Source: an uncultured Bacilli bacterium (lineage in GTDB: Bacteria; Bacillota_I; Bacilli_A; RF39; UBA660). From it: a DNA stretch of 54,394 nucleotides. Below are positions 16,403 through 28,000 of this stretch, piece by piece. The notes beneath the pieces were generated by a model, which was not told the DNA's origin, did no database searches, and saw only the letters and a list, made by a program, of their open reading frames with translations. Where the stretch lies: positions 1 to 54,394 of the forward strand of contig CANREL010000008.1 in assembly GCA_947629655.1 (NCBI GenBank). The letters run 5' to 3'. Numbering within the stretch: the stretch's first letter is position 1; each line of letters opens with the position of its first letter. Both the position numbers and the translations under genes were made by a program.

Positions 16403-17635
16403 CTATTTTTCTACATATTCGATAACTAAACAACAATTAGTGAAGTTTGTAGCAGTATTTTTTACCCAGTCTCCATACCCTAATTGAATATAAGTATCTG
16501 TTACTGCATATGGTGATATTGTATATCTTGCATCCATTGAATAATGAATTTCTGGTATAAATCGTCTATCATGTTGCTCATTATAGTTATTTGTGAACCA
16601 ACCATAAACTTTTAAAGCAAAATCAAGATTCGCTATATTATGAAGAATTTGTATTTCGTTTGCTGTATTACTAAACTGAAAAGATATTATTTTTCTATAA
16701 ATTGGCCTGCCATCTTCATAATAACCAATAATCACCGCTTTTGAAGAATAATTCTCCCTTTTTAAAATTTCACTTAATTTTCTATTATTAAAATAAACTA
16801 AAGAACTATCTATAGTATTGATAATTGGAATATTAATATCTTTATCATTTCTACCATCAAAATCAACAATATTAGAATTTTTAATAATTTTTATATATTT
16901 ATATGCTTCTGAATTTGTGTTTATTTCAATTACATCTTCAATATTTGAAGGCATCTTAAATGATGAAATCATAGTTTGAACATAGTTATTCATTTCATAA
17001 AGAACAGTTTCAACCCCATTATTGTAAAAATAAACTTTTTCTTGTTGATCAAGTTCTGTATTTTTTTCAAATTTAAAATACACAGAATCTGAAATTTTTA
17101 TAAATATACCAACATTCTCAACTGAATCACATATTTTTTCTTTTGGAAATGTTATAAATAATGTTTTTTCTGATAAGTTATCACCTAAAATAATGTTTTC
17201 TAATGTGCCAGTTTTTATTTTTAAACTTTTCTTAGGGATGTCTAACGAATTAATATCTTCTTCAGTAAAATAATCTACTCCTTTTTTTGGTGTTTCTCCA
17301 GGATCTCCTTGTGGACCAGTTTCACCTTTATCGCCTTGCAATCCCTGTGGTCCTGGTGGACCTTGTGGACCTATTAATTGGTTTAATTGTTCTTCTGTAA
17401 AATCTTCATATTTAAACGGATCTCCTTTTTCACCTTGTTGACCAGTTTCACCTTTATCGCCTTGCAATCCCTGTGGTCCTGATGGACCTTGTGGACCTAT
17501 TAATTGTTTTAATTGTTCTTCTGTAAAATCTTCATATTTAAATGGATCTCCTTTTTCTCCTTGTGGACCAGGATTTCCTTTAATAGCCGGAACATCAACA
17601 AATTTATCATTTTTATCTCTTATTTTCAAAATCAT
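16403..17635 (-). CDS. Collagen-like phage tail fibre/receptor-binding protein
   Basis: A 410-residue protein. The N-terminal leader is 'MILKIRDKNDKFVDVPAIKG'. Two 42-residue Gly-X-Y modules (about residues 20-110) follow, each containing 'GEKGDPFKYEDFTEEQL' and 'GPQG.SGPQGLQGDKG'. The C-terminal domain of about 270 residues has no recognised fold and is the likely receptor- or trimer-forming head. Collagen stems are common in phage fibres. It is last in the tail gene block before holin and endolysin. Confidence 0.82.
   Translation of the reverse strand: MILKIRDKNDKFVDVPAIKGNPGPQGEKGDPFKYEDFTEEQLKQLIGPQGPSGPQGLQGDKGETGQQGEKGDPFKYEDFTEEQLNQLIGPQGPPGPQGLQGDKGETGPQGDPGETPKKGVDYFTEEDINSLDIPKKSLKIKTGTLENIILGDNLSEKTLFITFPKEKICDSVENVGIFIKISDSVYFKFEKNTELDQQEKVYFYNNGVETVLYEMNNYVQTMISSFKMPSNIEDVIEINTNSEAYKYIKIIKNSNIVDFDGRNDKDINIPIINTIDSSLVYFNNRKLSEILKRENYSSKAVIIGYYEDGRPIYRKIISFQFSNTANEIQILHNIANLDFALKVYGWFTNNYNEQHDRRFIPEIHYSMDARYTISPYAVTDTYIQLGYGDWVKNTATNFTNCCLVIEYVEK
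17316..17567 (-). repeat. 126-bp tandem direct repeat in the fibre gene
   Basis: 17316-17441 and 17442-17567 are two nearly identical 126-bp units (42 codons, in frame) with only a few substitutions. A diverged relative lies in the neighbouring collagen-like gene near 19650-19760. Confidence 0.9.
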
Positions 17636-19470
17636 GATTTCACCTCCAAATTATTTGAAATATACTTTTTTATATTCAATGCATATTTAAATTTAAATTT
17701 TGTATTTAGACTTGTTTCTATATCAATATAATTTGTTTTTTTCAAAATAATAGGACTTATTGTACCTAAATCTATCTCTTCTTCGTCTGCCAAAATGTAT
17801 TGTATTTTTACTGGATTACCATTGTTGTATTGGTCTTTTAGCCATTGCTTAAAGTTATCGATATCACCAATGCCATCATCAAAGTTAAAATTCAAATTTT
17901 TGTTTCCAACTCTCATTTCTCCAATTTTATTTGTTGATGTCCTAACTACCTTAAAATGCGTACATAAAAGATTTGTTGTATTATAAGCTAAATTTGAATT
18001 TAGTATATTACTTTTTGATAATGTATAATATTTGTCTTGATCAATACTGATACTTTCATCACCAGTTAAGACATACTCATCGATTCGTTTTGTTAAGACT
18101 ACTTTATTGTCTTTGATACTTATTTCGTCATAGGCTTCGTCTTGCGAACATAATTTGTAACTATCTACAATATTTTCATTTTCATCATATTTGTTCAAAT
18201 TAATATATAATGTTTCATCATTTTGCTTAATTGGTAACCATGTACCAAAAGGAACAAAAGTATCATCATTTTCTTTTCTAATTACAAAATCCTCTAGTAC
18301 AATTTGTTCTGTTTCACCATCAGCAAAATTATTTCCATACAGCGCAACAGTACTATCTAAATCATCTTGAGTTATGGTCTTGATCTCATTAACTCTCCAA
18401 ACGACTTCTGTTTTATCTAAGTAAATTCTTTTACCATTTTCACCATAATTTCGTTTAAAAAATAGATATACAGTGTCACTAGCTTTTAAATCAGGACATA
18501 ATTCTTTTAAAGTAGAATTTGTCATTGAATAGCCATTTCCACTCGTGGCAATTGGCATTTCAATTTTTCTACCATTTTCTTTTACAGCTATATGAGTACT
18601 TTTTATGTTGTAAGCATTGAATAAATTCACTTTTCCTTGAACATTTTTAATTTTACTAGGATAATCAGGTGATGGACTTATACCAAATTGTTCATAGGTA
18701 TAATCTTTATCAGTATAATCTCCCTCTAAGACTGAAATTCGGTATTCATAGCTAAATTTATCACCAGCTGTAATAGGATTAAAATTACGCAAAGCAATTA
18801 TCCCTGTCATTATTTCATCAGGATATGTTTTTGCTAATACTTTTTTTAAACCATTCTTAATATCATCTTCATAAAGAATTATATTTTGGTTAAAAACCAA
18901 ATCATTACTTCCTGCTGTCCTAATTAAATATAAAGGATTACTCATATTTGTTATATTAACATTTCTAAATTCAAATACGATTGTGTATTGCGTATTTGGT
19001 TTTAAATTAGGTAATTTATCAACTTTAATAAAGGAGTTGACATAATTAGTAACATTAAGACTTGGCACATCACATTCCATTTTTATCCAGTTATCTGACA
19101 TGGGTGAGCTTTTGAAAGTGTTTTCGCCAATTATGCTATCACTCAAACCATAAAACCAACTTCTATCTCCTTCTTCAAAAGACATTAATTGGTTCATTCC
19201 ACTTCTTGTCTCTTGTTGACTATATCCTAAAACATTACATTCTAATAATTTATAACAAATTGAATCATCTATCGTAGATAAAGTATTTGTTTGAAATTCT
19301 CTTTCTATCGCTAGAAAATCCTCATACTTTTTTTGCAATATTTTAATTTTTTCAGCATAAACATTAAAAGGCATAGAATCATCTATTTTTTCTAACAAAC
19401 TATCGTTAATAGCAGACTTAATATTTGCTTTTATTTTTAACAAATGATTTAATTTATCAACTGTTGACAT
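17632..19470 (-). CDS. Phage tail/fibre structural protein (unknown fold)
   Basis: A 612-residue protein in the tail block. A helical N-terminus (about 1-65, with a heptad-like stretch) precedes a long beta-rich region with 'YTIVFEFRNVNITN', 'SPSPDYPSKIKNVQGKVNLFN' and 'TGDESISIDQDKYYTL'. The 'FGxSPSPDYPSxI' motif recurs in Bacillota phage minor structural proteins. No enzyme motif is seen. The AGGTGATTTAA site supports the start, and it overlaps the fibre gene downstream by 4 bp. Confidence 0.7.
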   Translation of the reverse strand: MSTVDKLNHLLKIKANIKSAINDSLLEKIDDSMPFNVYAEKIKILQKKYEDFLAIEREFQTNTLSTIDDSICYKLLECNVLGYSQQETRSGMNQLMSFEEGDRSWFYGLSDSIIGENTFKSSPMSDNWIKMECDVPSLNVTNYVNSFIKVDKLPNLKPNTQYTIVFEFRNVNITNMSNPLYLIRTAGSNDLVFNQNIILYEDDIKNGLKKVLAKTYPDEIMTGIIALRNFNPITAGDKFSYEYRISVLEGDYTDKDYTYEQFGISPSPDYPSKIKNVQGKVNLFNAYNIKSTHIAVKENGRKIEMPIATSGNGYSMTNSTLKELCPDLKASDTVYLFFKRNYGENGKRIYLDKTEVVWRVNEIKTITQDDLDSTVALYGNNFADGETEQIVLEDFVIRKENDDTFVPFGTWLPIKQNDETLYINLNKYDENENIVDSYKLCSQDEAYDEISIKDNKVVLTKRIDEYVLTGDESISIDQDKYYTLSKSNILNSNLAYNTTNLLCTHFKVVRTSTNKIGEMRVGNKNLNFNFDDGIGDIDNFKQWLKDQYNNGNPVKIQYILADEEEIDLGTISPIILKKTNYIDIETSLNTKFKFKYALNIKKYISNNLEVKS

Positions 19471-19845
19471 TTAAATCACCTCGCCATTGATGAAGTCAAG
19501 ATAATGATCAATTTCACCTATTTTTTGATTTACAAATTCAATAGTAGCAAAATCGGATAAATTGCTGCCATCAGTAGGATCAATCCAAACTTTTATATCA
19601 GTATCATGGGGTTCATCTTCACCTAAATAAATACCACTATTTCCTTGTAAACCAGGATCTCCTTTTTCGCCTTTAGGTCCACGCAAAGATTCTAATTCTT
19701 CTTGCGTAAAGTCTTCATACTTAAATGGATCTCCTTTTTCTCCTTTTGGACCTCTTTCACCACGTTGAGTTAAATTACCAAATAAAGTCGGTTTTGTACT
19801 TACGCTTCCAAGTAAAGTTTTCTTTTCAACTATATTAGACATCAT
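19471..19845 (-). CDS. Short collagen-like phage structural protein
   Basis: About 124 residues from the ATG at 19845 (site GAGGGA); the longer frame upstream lacks a site. An N-terminal region 'SNIVEKKTLLGSV' leads into Gly-X-Y triplets and one copy of the module 'KGEKGDPFKYEDFT' also found twice in the 410-residue fibre. The end is 'IYLGEDEPHDTDIKVWIDPTDG', a common fibre joint in Bacillota phages. It overlaps the upstream gene by 11 bp, consistent with coupling. Confidence 0.75.
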   Translation of the reverse strand: MMSNIVEKKTLLGSVSTKPTLFGNLTQRGERGPKGEKGDPFKYEDFTQEELESLRGPKGEKGDPGLQGNSGIYLGEDEPHDTDIKVWIDPTDGSNLSDFATIEFVNQKIGEIDHYLDFINGEVI

Positions 19846-20218
19846 TTGATCCCTCTGGATATAGAATAAAATATTTAGGCCCACTTTCATCATCATAACC
19901 TATTATTGTATTATCCTCATTTATTGAAATATCATATTGATATGTAACAGGTTTAGAAATTAATTCGCCTATTGTTGTGTCTTTTTTAGTTAATGAAAAA
20001 GTAATTGTATCAGTATCTTCTGGAACAATTACTTCTTTTCTAATAACAACATCAGCATTTCCAAAGTTTTCTTTTACAGAGAAAATAACTTTGTCATCTT
20101 TAAAAAATTTTTCATACCCTGTTATAACACCTGCTTCATCTTTTATTGGTATTTTAACATCGAAAATTAATTTATCACCACGTGTGCATTTAATTGTAGA
20201 ATCATCAATTTTATACAT
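19835..20218 (-). CDS. BppU-like N-terminal domain / Ig-like phage structural protein
   Basis: About 127 residues from the ATG at 20218 (site AAGGAG). 'CTRGDKLIFDVKIP', 'KVIFSVKENF', 'VTYQYDISINEDNTIIGYD' and 'KYFILYPEG' form a beta-sandwich pattern I know from short structural proteins next to phage fibres. It probably links the fibre proteins to the tail. It has no enzymatic motif. Confidence 0.65.
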   Translation of the reverse strand: MYKIDDSTIKCTRGDKLIFDVKIPIKDEAGVITGYEKFFKDDKVIFSVKENFGNADVVIRKEVIVPEDTDTITFSLTKKDTTIGELISKPVTYQYDISINEDNTIIGYDDESGPKYFILYPEGSNDV

Positions 20219-20231
20219 TTTATTCTCCTTT

Positions 20232-22031
20232 CTAAATTTCATCGAACTTCATATATCCAGTTATAAATAAATCAGCTCTGGCCATTCCAGTTTTTTGACA
20301 AATTATATTATCACTAATATTATTTTCTGGTATTGGATCACTAGTTTTTATTACCAATTTATTGTGACCTGTTAACAAAAAATCTTTAAGATTGATACTA
20401 GTTTTTTTCTCAATTGCTGTTCCACTATGATTTTCTGGTGTATACGAAATACTACCAAATGCATTTGGTATTTCAGTTAATTTTAAATTTGCTGTATCAT
20501 ATTCATACTCCGAATCCAAGCCCATAACATATTTAAAATTATTATCTTGATCAGTGTTGTATAATTTTATATTTCGAGCATAACCATTAACAGCAGAATT
20601 ATTATTATCATAAAATTGAATAGGCGTGTGATACAAGATAACCTGTGCTGATTTAATTACGAAATTTTCTGGAATGGTAAAATCTAAAGTTACAAATGAA
20701 TAACAAAAAATATATTTATTGTTATTATCAATTCCACCAATGTTATATCCCAAAAAATCAAAATTTTGATATCTACCAATTGAAGAAAATTGCAAATTTG
20801 TAATTAATCCTTTATCACTAACAAGTGAAGCCCCATTTGATAATTTTATTCCATCTTTATTAATGATAACGTTACCATTTGCAATTGTAACATTTCCTTC
20901 TTCGTCAACAGCAAAAGTTCCATTTATAGTAGTATATCCTTCCAAAGCAAGTCTTGAAGCCATAATTTGAATAGACTCTGCAGTTTGGTTTATTTTTGAA
21001 ATTATCTCGTCATCACCAACTTTTTTTGCAACAATAGATGTTATATTTGCCAAATCAAGAGTTAACGCAGCTAAACTTTTAAAAGGAATTTCCTCACTTG
21101 TCTCACCAAGAATCGAAGAAATAACATTTCCATTAGCATCAACTTTTTCAGTTAATTCTTGTGTTGTCTTTTTTGTTGTATAAGTTTGTTCTACGAATAA
21201 TGTCATAGCATTTTTTGTTTCTTTTATATCTTTTCTTATTATTTCATTAAGATTTTCTATTTCTTTTTTTACTTCTGTTATTCTTAAATAGTAACTTTCA
21301 ACTGACTTTAATGACAATTCATCATTCAATTTTTGCCAATCAGCAACATCAAATTTTTCATTATCTTTAATACAAATTAAAAAATCACCAACTTCGACAT
21401 TTTCGAATAATGAACTTTGTTCTTCAGTTGATATTTTTAAAAGATCATTCTTCTTATAATTAATTGGTAGTTCTAAAAATATTGTTTTTTTATTAGTGAT
21501 AGTATTATAAACAATAATAGGCAAATTCGTTTCTATCCAGTTGTACGATACAGGATTTGTAGCTATTTGTGTATAAATATAATCCGTCAGCATAGAGTCT
21601 TCCTCTTTTCGCCAAAAATCACCAACGTGAAGAGATTTATCTGTTGTAAGTGGCCAATCATTACTAGGATCATCAGTCATATAGTATGACTCAATCTTTC
21701 CATCAATTTGTTCTTTTAAATCAACTTCTGATAAAAACAAAAAATTATCACTCATAAGATCATTTCTTTTTTTATCGTATATAATAACCCAGTCAGACAT
21801 ATTAAAAGAGCCGATGTCTCGGCTCTTTATACATCTATATATATAATTTACAGTTGTCCAAGTATCTCCTTCTTTATAAGGTGGAATTGGTTGTCGTCCA
21901 TAATTTTTATTCATTTCTTTCTCGATACTTTCTTTTAAAATATCAGCATTTTCATTTAAACTATTAAGGACTTTTCTTAAATATCCTAAAGTTACTTCAT
22001 CAGTATCATATTTAGGTTCACTTTTGATCAT
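20232..22031 (-). CDS. Phage minor tail protein / tail-spike-like
   Basis: A 599-residue protein. The N-terminal part has 'PPYKEGDTWTTVNYIYRCIKSRDIGSFNMSDW', a module typical of Bacillota phage tail-tip proteins. A long helical region occupies about 230-340, and 'LALEGYTTINGTFAVDEEGNV' plus 'NVIINKDGIKLSNGASL' resemble the beta-helical spacer of tail-associated fibres. The C-terminal 200 residues may bind host sugars or cap the fibre. Position between the ejection protein and the fibres fits a tail appendage. Confidence 0.7.
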   Translation of the reverse strand: MIKSEPKYDTDEVTLGYLRKVLNSLNENADILKESIEKEMNKNYGRQPIPPYKEGDTWTTVNYIYRCIKSRDIGSFNMSDWVIIYDKKRNDLMSDNFLFLSEVDLKEQIDGKIESYYMTDDPSNDWPLTTDKSLHVGDFWRKEEDSMLTDYIYTQIATNPVSYNWIETNLPIIVYNTITNKKTIFLELPINYKKNDLLKISTEEQSSLFENVEVGDFLICIKDNEKFDVADWQKLNDELSLKSVESYYLRITEVKKEIENLNEIIRKDIKETKNAMTLFVEQTYTTKKTTQELTEKVDANGNVISSILGETSEEIPFKSLAALTLDLANITSIVAKKVGDDEIISKINQTAESIQIMASRLALEGYTTINGTFAVDEEGNVTIANGNVIINKDGIKLSNGASLVSDKGLITNLQFSSIGRYQNFDFLGYNIGGIDNNNKYIFCYSFVTLDFTIPENFVIKSAQVILYHTPIQFYDNNNSAVNGYARNIKLYNTDQDNNFKYVMGLDSEYEYDTANLKLTEIPNAFGSISYTPENHSGTAIEKKTSINLKDFLLTGHNKLVIKTSDPIPENNISDNIICQKTGMARADLFITGYMKFDEI

Positions 22032-22043
22032 ATCATCATCCTC

Positions 22044-25000
22044 CTAATATAAATAATTCCATAGACTATCTTTTTCGTATTTTGATAAATTCATTGAATT
22101 AATATAATTGAACATAGAAGATTTATAATTAGATAATGAATAACCTGATAATCTAAACAAAACAACTTTTTGTGGTGTTGATAAATTCAAAGAATTAATA
22201 TAATCAAATATTTTATTTTTTCTATAATCTGAATATGAACTTCCACTAAACTCATCTTTTATATTATTTACATAATTAATAGTATTTAAGAAACTTGTGC
22301 TGTCTATATTAAAATTTTGAATGATATGGCTTTGTTCTTCAGAACCATAATTCTTAAAGTATAAATGAAGTTTTTGATCACTAGTTAAATTAGAGTTTTG
22401 AATATAGTCAATAACTTGTTGTTTAGCTATAACATTAACATATTTATCTTCCATTTGCTTTTTATAAATATTGTAATCATATAATTGTCTTGAAGTAAAA
22501 TTGTTGTTTTTTATTTCATCTAAAAATTCCCTTTTTTTATCATTATTCAAACTATAAAAATATTTAAATATATCTTCATTATTTTCTAAATTATTTAAAT
22601 CATCAACTGTTATTCCTGAATTTTTTGATATTACATCTAATAAATAATTTTTTTGATCTTTAGAATAGCTTTTATTATTTATAATTGAATATGCTTTTTT
22701 CCCAGACGCACTTCCAGGTATACTATCTCCATTTGAATTTTTATCAGCTTTTATTTTGTTTAAATTAGAATAAGCACTTCTATATTCGCGATATTCATTG
22801 ACTGAAATACCAAGTTTTTTTATTTCTTCTTGTTGTTCTTTAGTAAGTGGTGCATAACCATTATCAAAATACTCTTTCGCATTCTTTGAAGCATATTGCC
22901 CAAAAGCTAGACTTTTTACTACACCTATTGCTGACTTGTCAGCCTCAAATCTTAATTTTCCATTTGAAGTATAACTTCCTGGTAAATCGTGAGAATACAT
23001 TGAAGCACCTTCAATTGTTTTCTTTATTTGTCCACCGCCGAATGGCATAGCAACATAAAACACAGGTTTCATAAGCTCGGATTTTAATGTTTTTAGTGAG
23101 TTAACACGTTTATCTTTATCAGATAAATTAAATAATGCTTCTGTAGTATTAGCTAAATCCGGTAATGCTGAAGAAATAGGTAATCTTCCACCACCTACTA
23201 GTCCTCCGATAAATGGTACTTCACCAGCTACATCTTCCATGATAGTGTTAAATTTATCATATCCACTCATATTTTCATTTTGGACAGTATTAACAGCATC
23301 GACAACAATATCTATAGGTGAGAAAGCACTTTTTCTTCCTGTTACACTTTCGGAGAATTTATTATATAGCCAAGCACCTAAGAACATTTTTGCAAAAGCA
23401 CCTATTAGTTTATTTAACTCTTCGTCTTTCAAATCTCTAGGCATATCTTTTAGCATATATCCATATTGATTATTAACTTCCAATTGAAATGCCGTAAAGA
23501 GTTTCATTAAAGGATTTTTTCTATTCATAATAGTTGGCATAGATCCTTTATCTCTTCCGGCCATAATGTCTTTAGCAAATTCATCTGCATTTCTTAAAGC
23601 TTCAATATCAGACATTCCTTTTTCTAAATTTTCATAATATTTACCTCTAACAATAACATTTGAAGTAAAATCATCAATTGACTCAAATAAAAGAGATGCC
23701 TTTTGATTCAAGGTATCTAATTTTGTTTTGTATAATCTTTCAGCTTGATTATTTCGATTTGTAAGAAATGTAGAAGCATTAGATAAATTATCAGTTTTAT
23801 GTTGTGATGAAATAGTTTCTCTTATTGCTTTGGCCATATTCTTTGTACTTATTTGTGAATATGCTTGTGTAATAGGTATGAAGTTAGTTAATGCTGAAGA
23901 AATGTTTAATCCTACCATATTAGCGCTTACTCTAGATTGAATATTTGTCATTGTCGAGTAAATTTCTCTTCCTAACGAGTGCTCAAGTGATCTATCACCA
24001 ATTGCCTTTTTATTTGCTAAAGAATCAGTATAATCTTTGATTACAGTTGCAAAGTTACCTAATGGATTTACAACTTTAGCTTTTAATTCATCAACTTGTC
24101 GTTGTTTTTCATCAGCATCTATACTAATATCTTTGTATATCTTATCTAGTTCTTCAGCAAATGAAGAATCTGTATACTGATAACGAATAACACTTTCTAA
24201 TGCTCTCAATTTTTGTATATCTTCTGTATGAAAAATTATTTCTGCAGCTCCTCTTATATAATTATCATATCCTTTTAAAGCATTAAAATCTGTATATTTA
24301 CCTTTCCTTTGTTGAGCATTTCTAAACCATACTTTTCCAGGTTTAAACATATCAGTTATACCGGCAATATCAGTAGGTAATTTATCATCATTTACTTTAA
24401 AATCTAATTTTTCAGCAATTTTTCCAAATCTGGTAACTGGACTTTGATCAACAAAGTGTGGAAAATATCCTTTTCTATATTCTATCGTTTTCATACCTTG
24501 TTCTGCTAAAATTTTGTTTGTCTTAACAATTATTTCGTCATAGATATTCCTAAATACTTCAACGGCATTTTCAACTTTTTTATAATCAAGTTTATTTTTT
24601 GTCATAAATTCATCTACTTGGCCGCCTGTTACCAATGTTTCTTTATTATACTTATATTCACCTAACATTTGAACAGCGATGGCTTCTTTTTGACTTAAAT
24701 TTAACTTGTTTATTCTTTCATTATATGAATTAATATATTTTTCCATCTTAGCATTATTATCAGTTATTGTCCTAAAATATGTTTCATATATTTTAGTTGC
24801 TTCTTCATTAGACATAATGGCGTATAAGTTTCGTTTCATAGTGTTTATTTCGTAGGATATTCCTCTTAATTTGTCTTTCCATTCGACCATATTTTCAGTC
24901 ATTTTAAATGCTAATTCACGATACTCATCTTGTTTTAAAGCTCTTTGCTCTTGTCTTTTAAATTCAGTTGAATTATCTTTTTCATTTAAACTTTTATTTC

Positions 25001-28000
25001 TTTCTGTTAATCTTTTTATTCTATCTTCATATTCTAACTTTCGATTTGCTTGTTGATTCTTTAACATTTCTATTTGTTGTAAAATCTCAGATGCCTTTTT
25101 AGTGTCTTTGTTTTTTAATTGATCATATAAATTTTGCTTTTGAGATATCCTATTATCCATTCTTTCAATCACATCTTGCTGCTCTACTTTAAGTTTAGAA
25201 ATAGTAAATTCATTTTCAAAAATTTTCTTTTGATTCTTACTTATACCTTTTTTTTCGTATTCTTGTGTATATTTTTCAAAATCAATTTCGAATTTATTCC
25301 TAATTAATTTTTCTAATTTTGACATATTTTTGGGCTCATGAATAATATTTCGTTCAATATTATTTAAAGTAGACTCTATATCTTGTACTGAATATCCGCT
25401 GTCAAATAATGGTTTTAAATTTTCGGATACTTTTTTACTTTTTAAATTTTTTAAATCGCTCCTTAAACTATTAATTTTATCTTGCGAAAATTCATAATAA
25501 CTCTTTTCTTCACCTACAACTGATTTAGTATTAATATAAGGCAAAGTATTTTTCTTAGTGCTTTTAATACCCTTTAGAACTGTTCTTGTACCTGAAGATT
25601 TATAATTTTTTTCTAGATGTTGTTGCCAGTTTTTATCTGTAAGAGAATTCTGTGTATTATCTTCTTTTAAATTAGAATAATTATTTTTTTCTAGTTTTTG
25701 TATATTGTTTACGTTTTCTTGCATAGAATATTTAGTAGGCAATTTGACATTCTCTTCAGATTGTGCTATATTGTCTATATGAGAAGTCAACTGCGAAGTT
25801 ATATTCGTACTTGGCTTCTTTTTTTGTTCATAAATTTTTTTTAACTTATTTGCATTAATATTATCCTTTATATATTTGTTTAGATTTGGAGAAACTCTAT
25901 CATAACCATATATCGATTTTACTCTATTAATATCAATTGTTAAATTATTAACATTTGTTGTTGTTTCTATTTCTATCGGAATTATTATATTGTTATTATT
26001 ATTATCTTTAATTGTTGTTAAAATTAAGTAATTATCACTATTGTTTTTATTTTGAAAAATAACTCTCGGATTATCTAAACTATCTATTGCTTTAATAAAT
26101 ATATCTTTCCCTAAACCGTGATAATGGTCTTTAGGCGTAACAGATAATCCCAAATTTTGAGCTTCTTTAGCCGTTAAAATATTTTTTCTAATGTGCGATG
26201 GATTTTCATACATAGGGAGATTTTTTATTCCATTTTGTACTAAAACATCTGGGGTATAATCTCTCAATCTTACAGGATTTCTTTCTTTTATATTACTTAA
26301 TATATTATTAATATCATTACTCAAATTAGCACTTACATGATATTTTGTGTTGTTTAAATTATTAACTACTTGTTCTTGTGTAGTATTTCTATAAGCTGTT
26401 TCCCATTTATTTTTTAAATCTTTAATAAATAAAGCTTCATTAGAATTACCTGTTATTTTATTAGCTATAGATATTATAGAGTTGTATATTCTTCTAAATA
26501 AACTTGGTTTTTTTGTTGATAAATTATTAATAAATTCTTGATTACCAAACAATTGGCCTGAAATATCAGCTAAAACCTCATCTGAAATATCAGTCGTGCC
26601 ATACGTTTCTTCTAAACTTTTTATAGCATCTGCAAAATCCTTGTTTTTACTAGCGTAATCATTAACAAAACTTCTTAAATCATCATTAGATATAGAATGA
26701 GTTATTTCGTGAACTAATAAGAATTCTCCTGCACGATCAGAATTAGGATTCAATCTTATTTCTACTTCACCATTGTCTAGAGTTTTTATTTGTGCATTTA
26801 CACTAACACCTTTATCGTTGGTTATTGTAGGATCGAAGAAAACATTATAATTCTTATCTTCAATTACTTTTTCAATAGTATTAACCAATTGTGTTGTTCT
26901 TTCTGATCTTTCTAAATTTTCTGATGCACTTTTTCTTAAATTATCAATTTTTGTATTATCAGATTTTACATATTCATATTGTGTATTTTGAATATTATCT
27001 ATATTGCTATCATTTGTGGCCGTATTTTGATTAGTTTGTTGGCTTTGAGTATTTATATTACTTAAATCTAATTCGCTTGAATTAGGCTCATTAGCTATGC
27101 TTATATCATTGTTTTCAGATTCATTTAATGATGTTGAATTAACTTTTTGATTTTCTCTTACAACATTTGAAACATCATGTACTGTACCAGGAAGATTTAA
27201 AAAGCCACCTGTTATACCACCAATTATAGCAGCTGAAACTACGTCATCCCAATTAATTTTTTCTCCTTCAGAGTAAGTCGCATTCTTAATTATTGGTGAA
27301 AGGATCTCAGATAAACCTTCTTCTGTTGCTTCGCCAATCATTTCATAGCCAGCATGTGAAAGTGTTTTTATTAGGCCTTTTACAGCTTCATTTTTGATTT
27401 TGCCTGTTGCTTTATCAATTAAGAAATCAGCGCCTTTGTCTAATAAACCAGTGCCTTCTAACCCTGGAATACCACCTGTTATCCATTCAGTTGCAATTTC
27501 TGTTGCTGATTGCATTATAGCGTATTTAGCTGCTTCACTATCTGTTGCTCCATTTGCATATGCTTCTTCCAAAGAATTACCATATACACCTCCGGCCAAA
27601 GAAAGATTTGATGGTAGATTATATAATGTTGCCTTACCAAAATTTGTTGCTCCTGTTAAAATTTTTTGACTAGTACTAAGACCTTTTAAACTCTTATAAC
27701 TACCAGCTCCGTCACCTAATCCAACTGATTGCCCTACTAATAAATTAGGAACCATTCCACCGACAGCTTCAGAAAATTGGCCAAGCATGTTATTTCTTTT
27801 TGAGAATGAACCATCTTCAAATTGATTCCACATTTGCTCATCCCAACCCAACGCCTTCATTCCTTCTTCCACACTATCGACAGCAATGTTTTGTTTTACT
27901 TTTTCTCTTCTTCTCTTATATTCTTCATCAGATATTATTCCTAGATTATGAGCCAGTCCGTCATTAATTCTACTATCCCAATCGTTTAGTGTATCGTACC

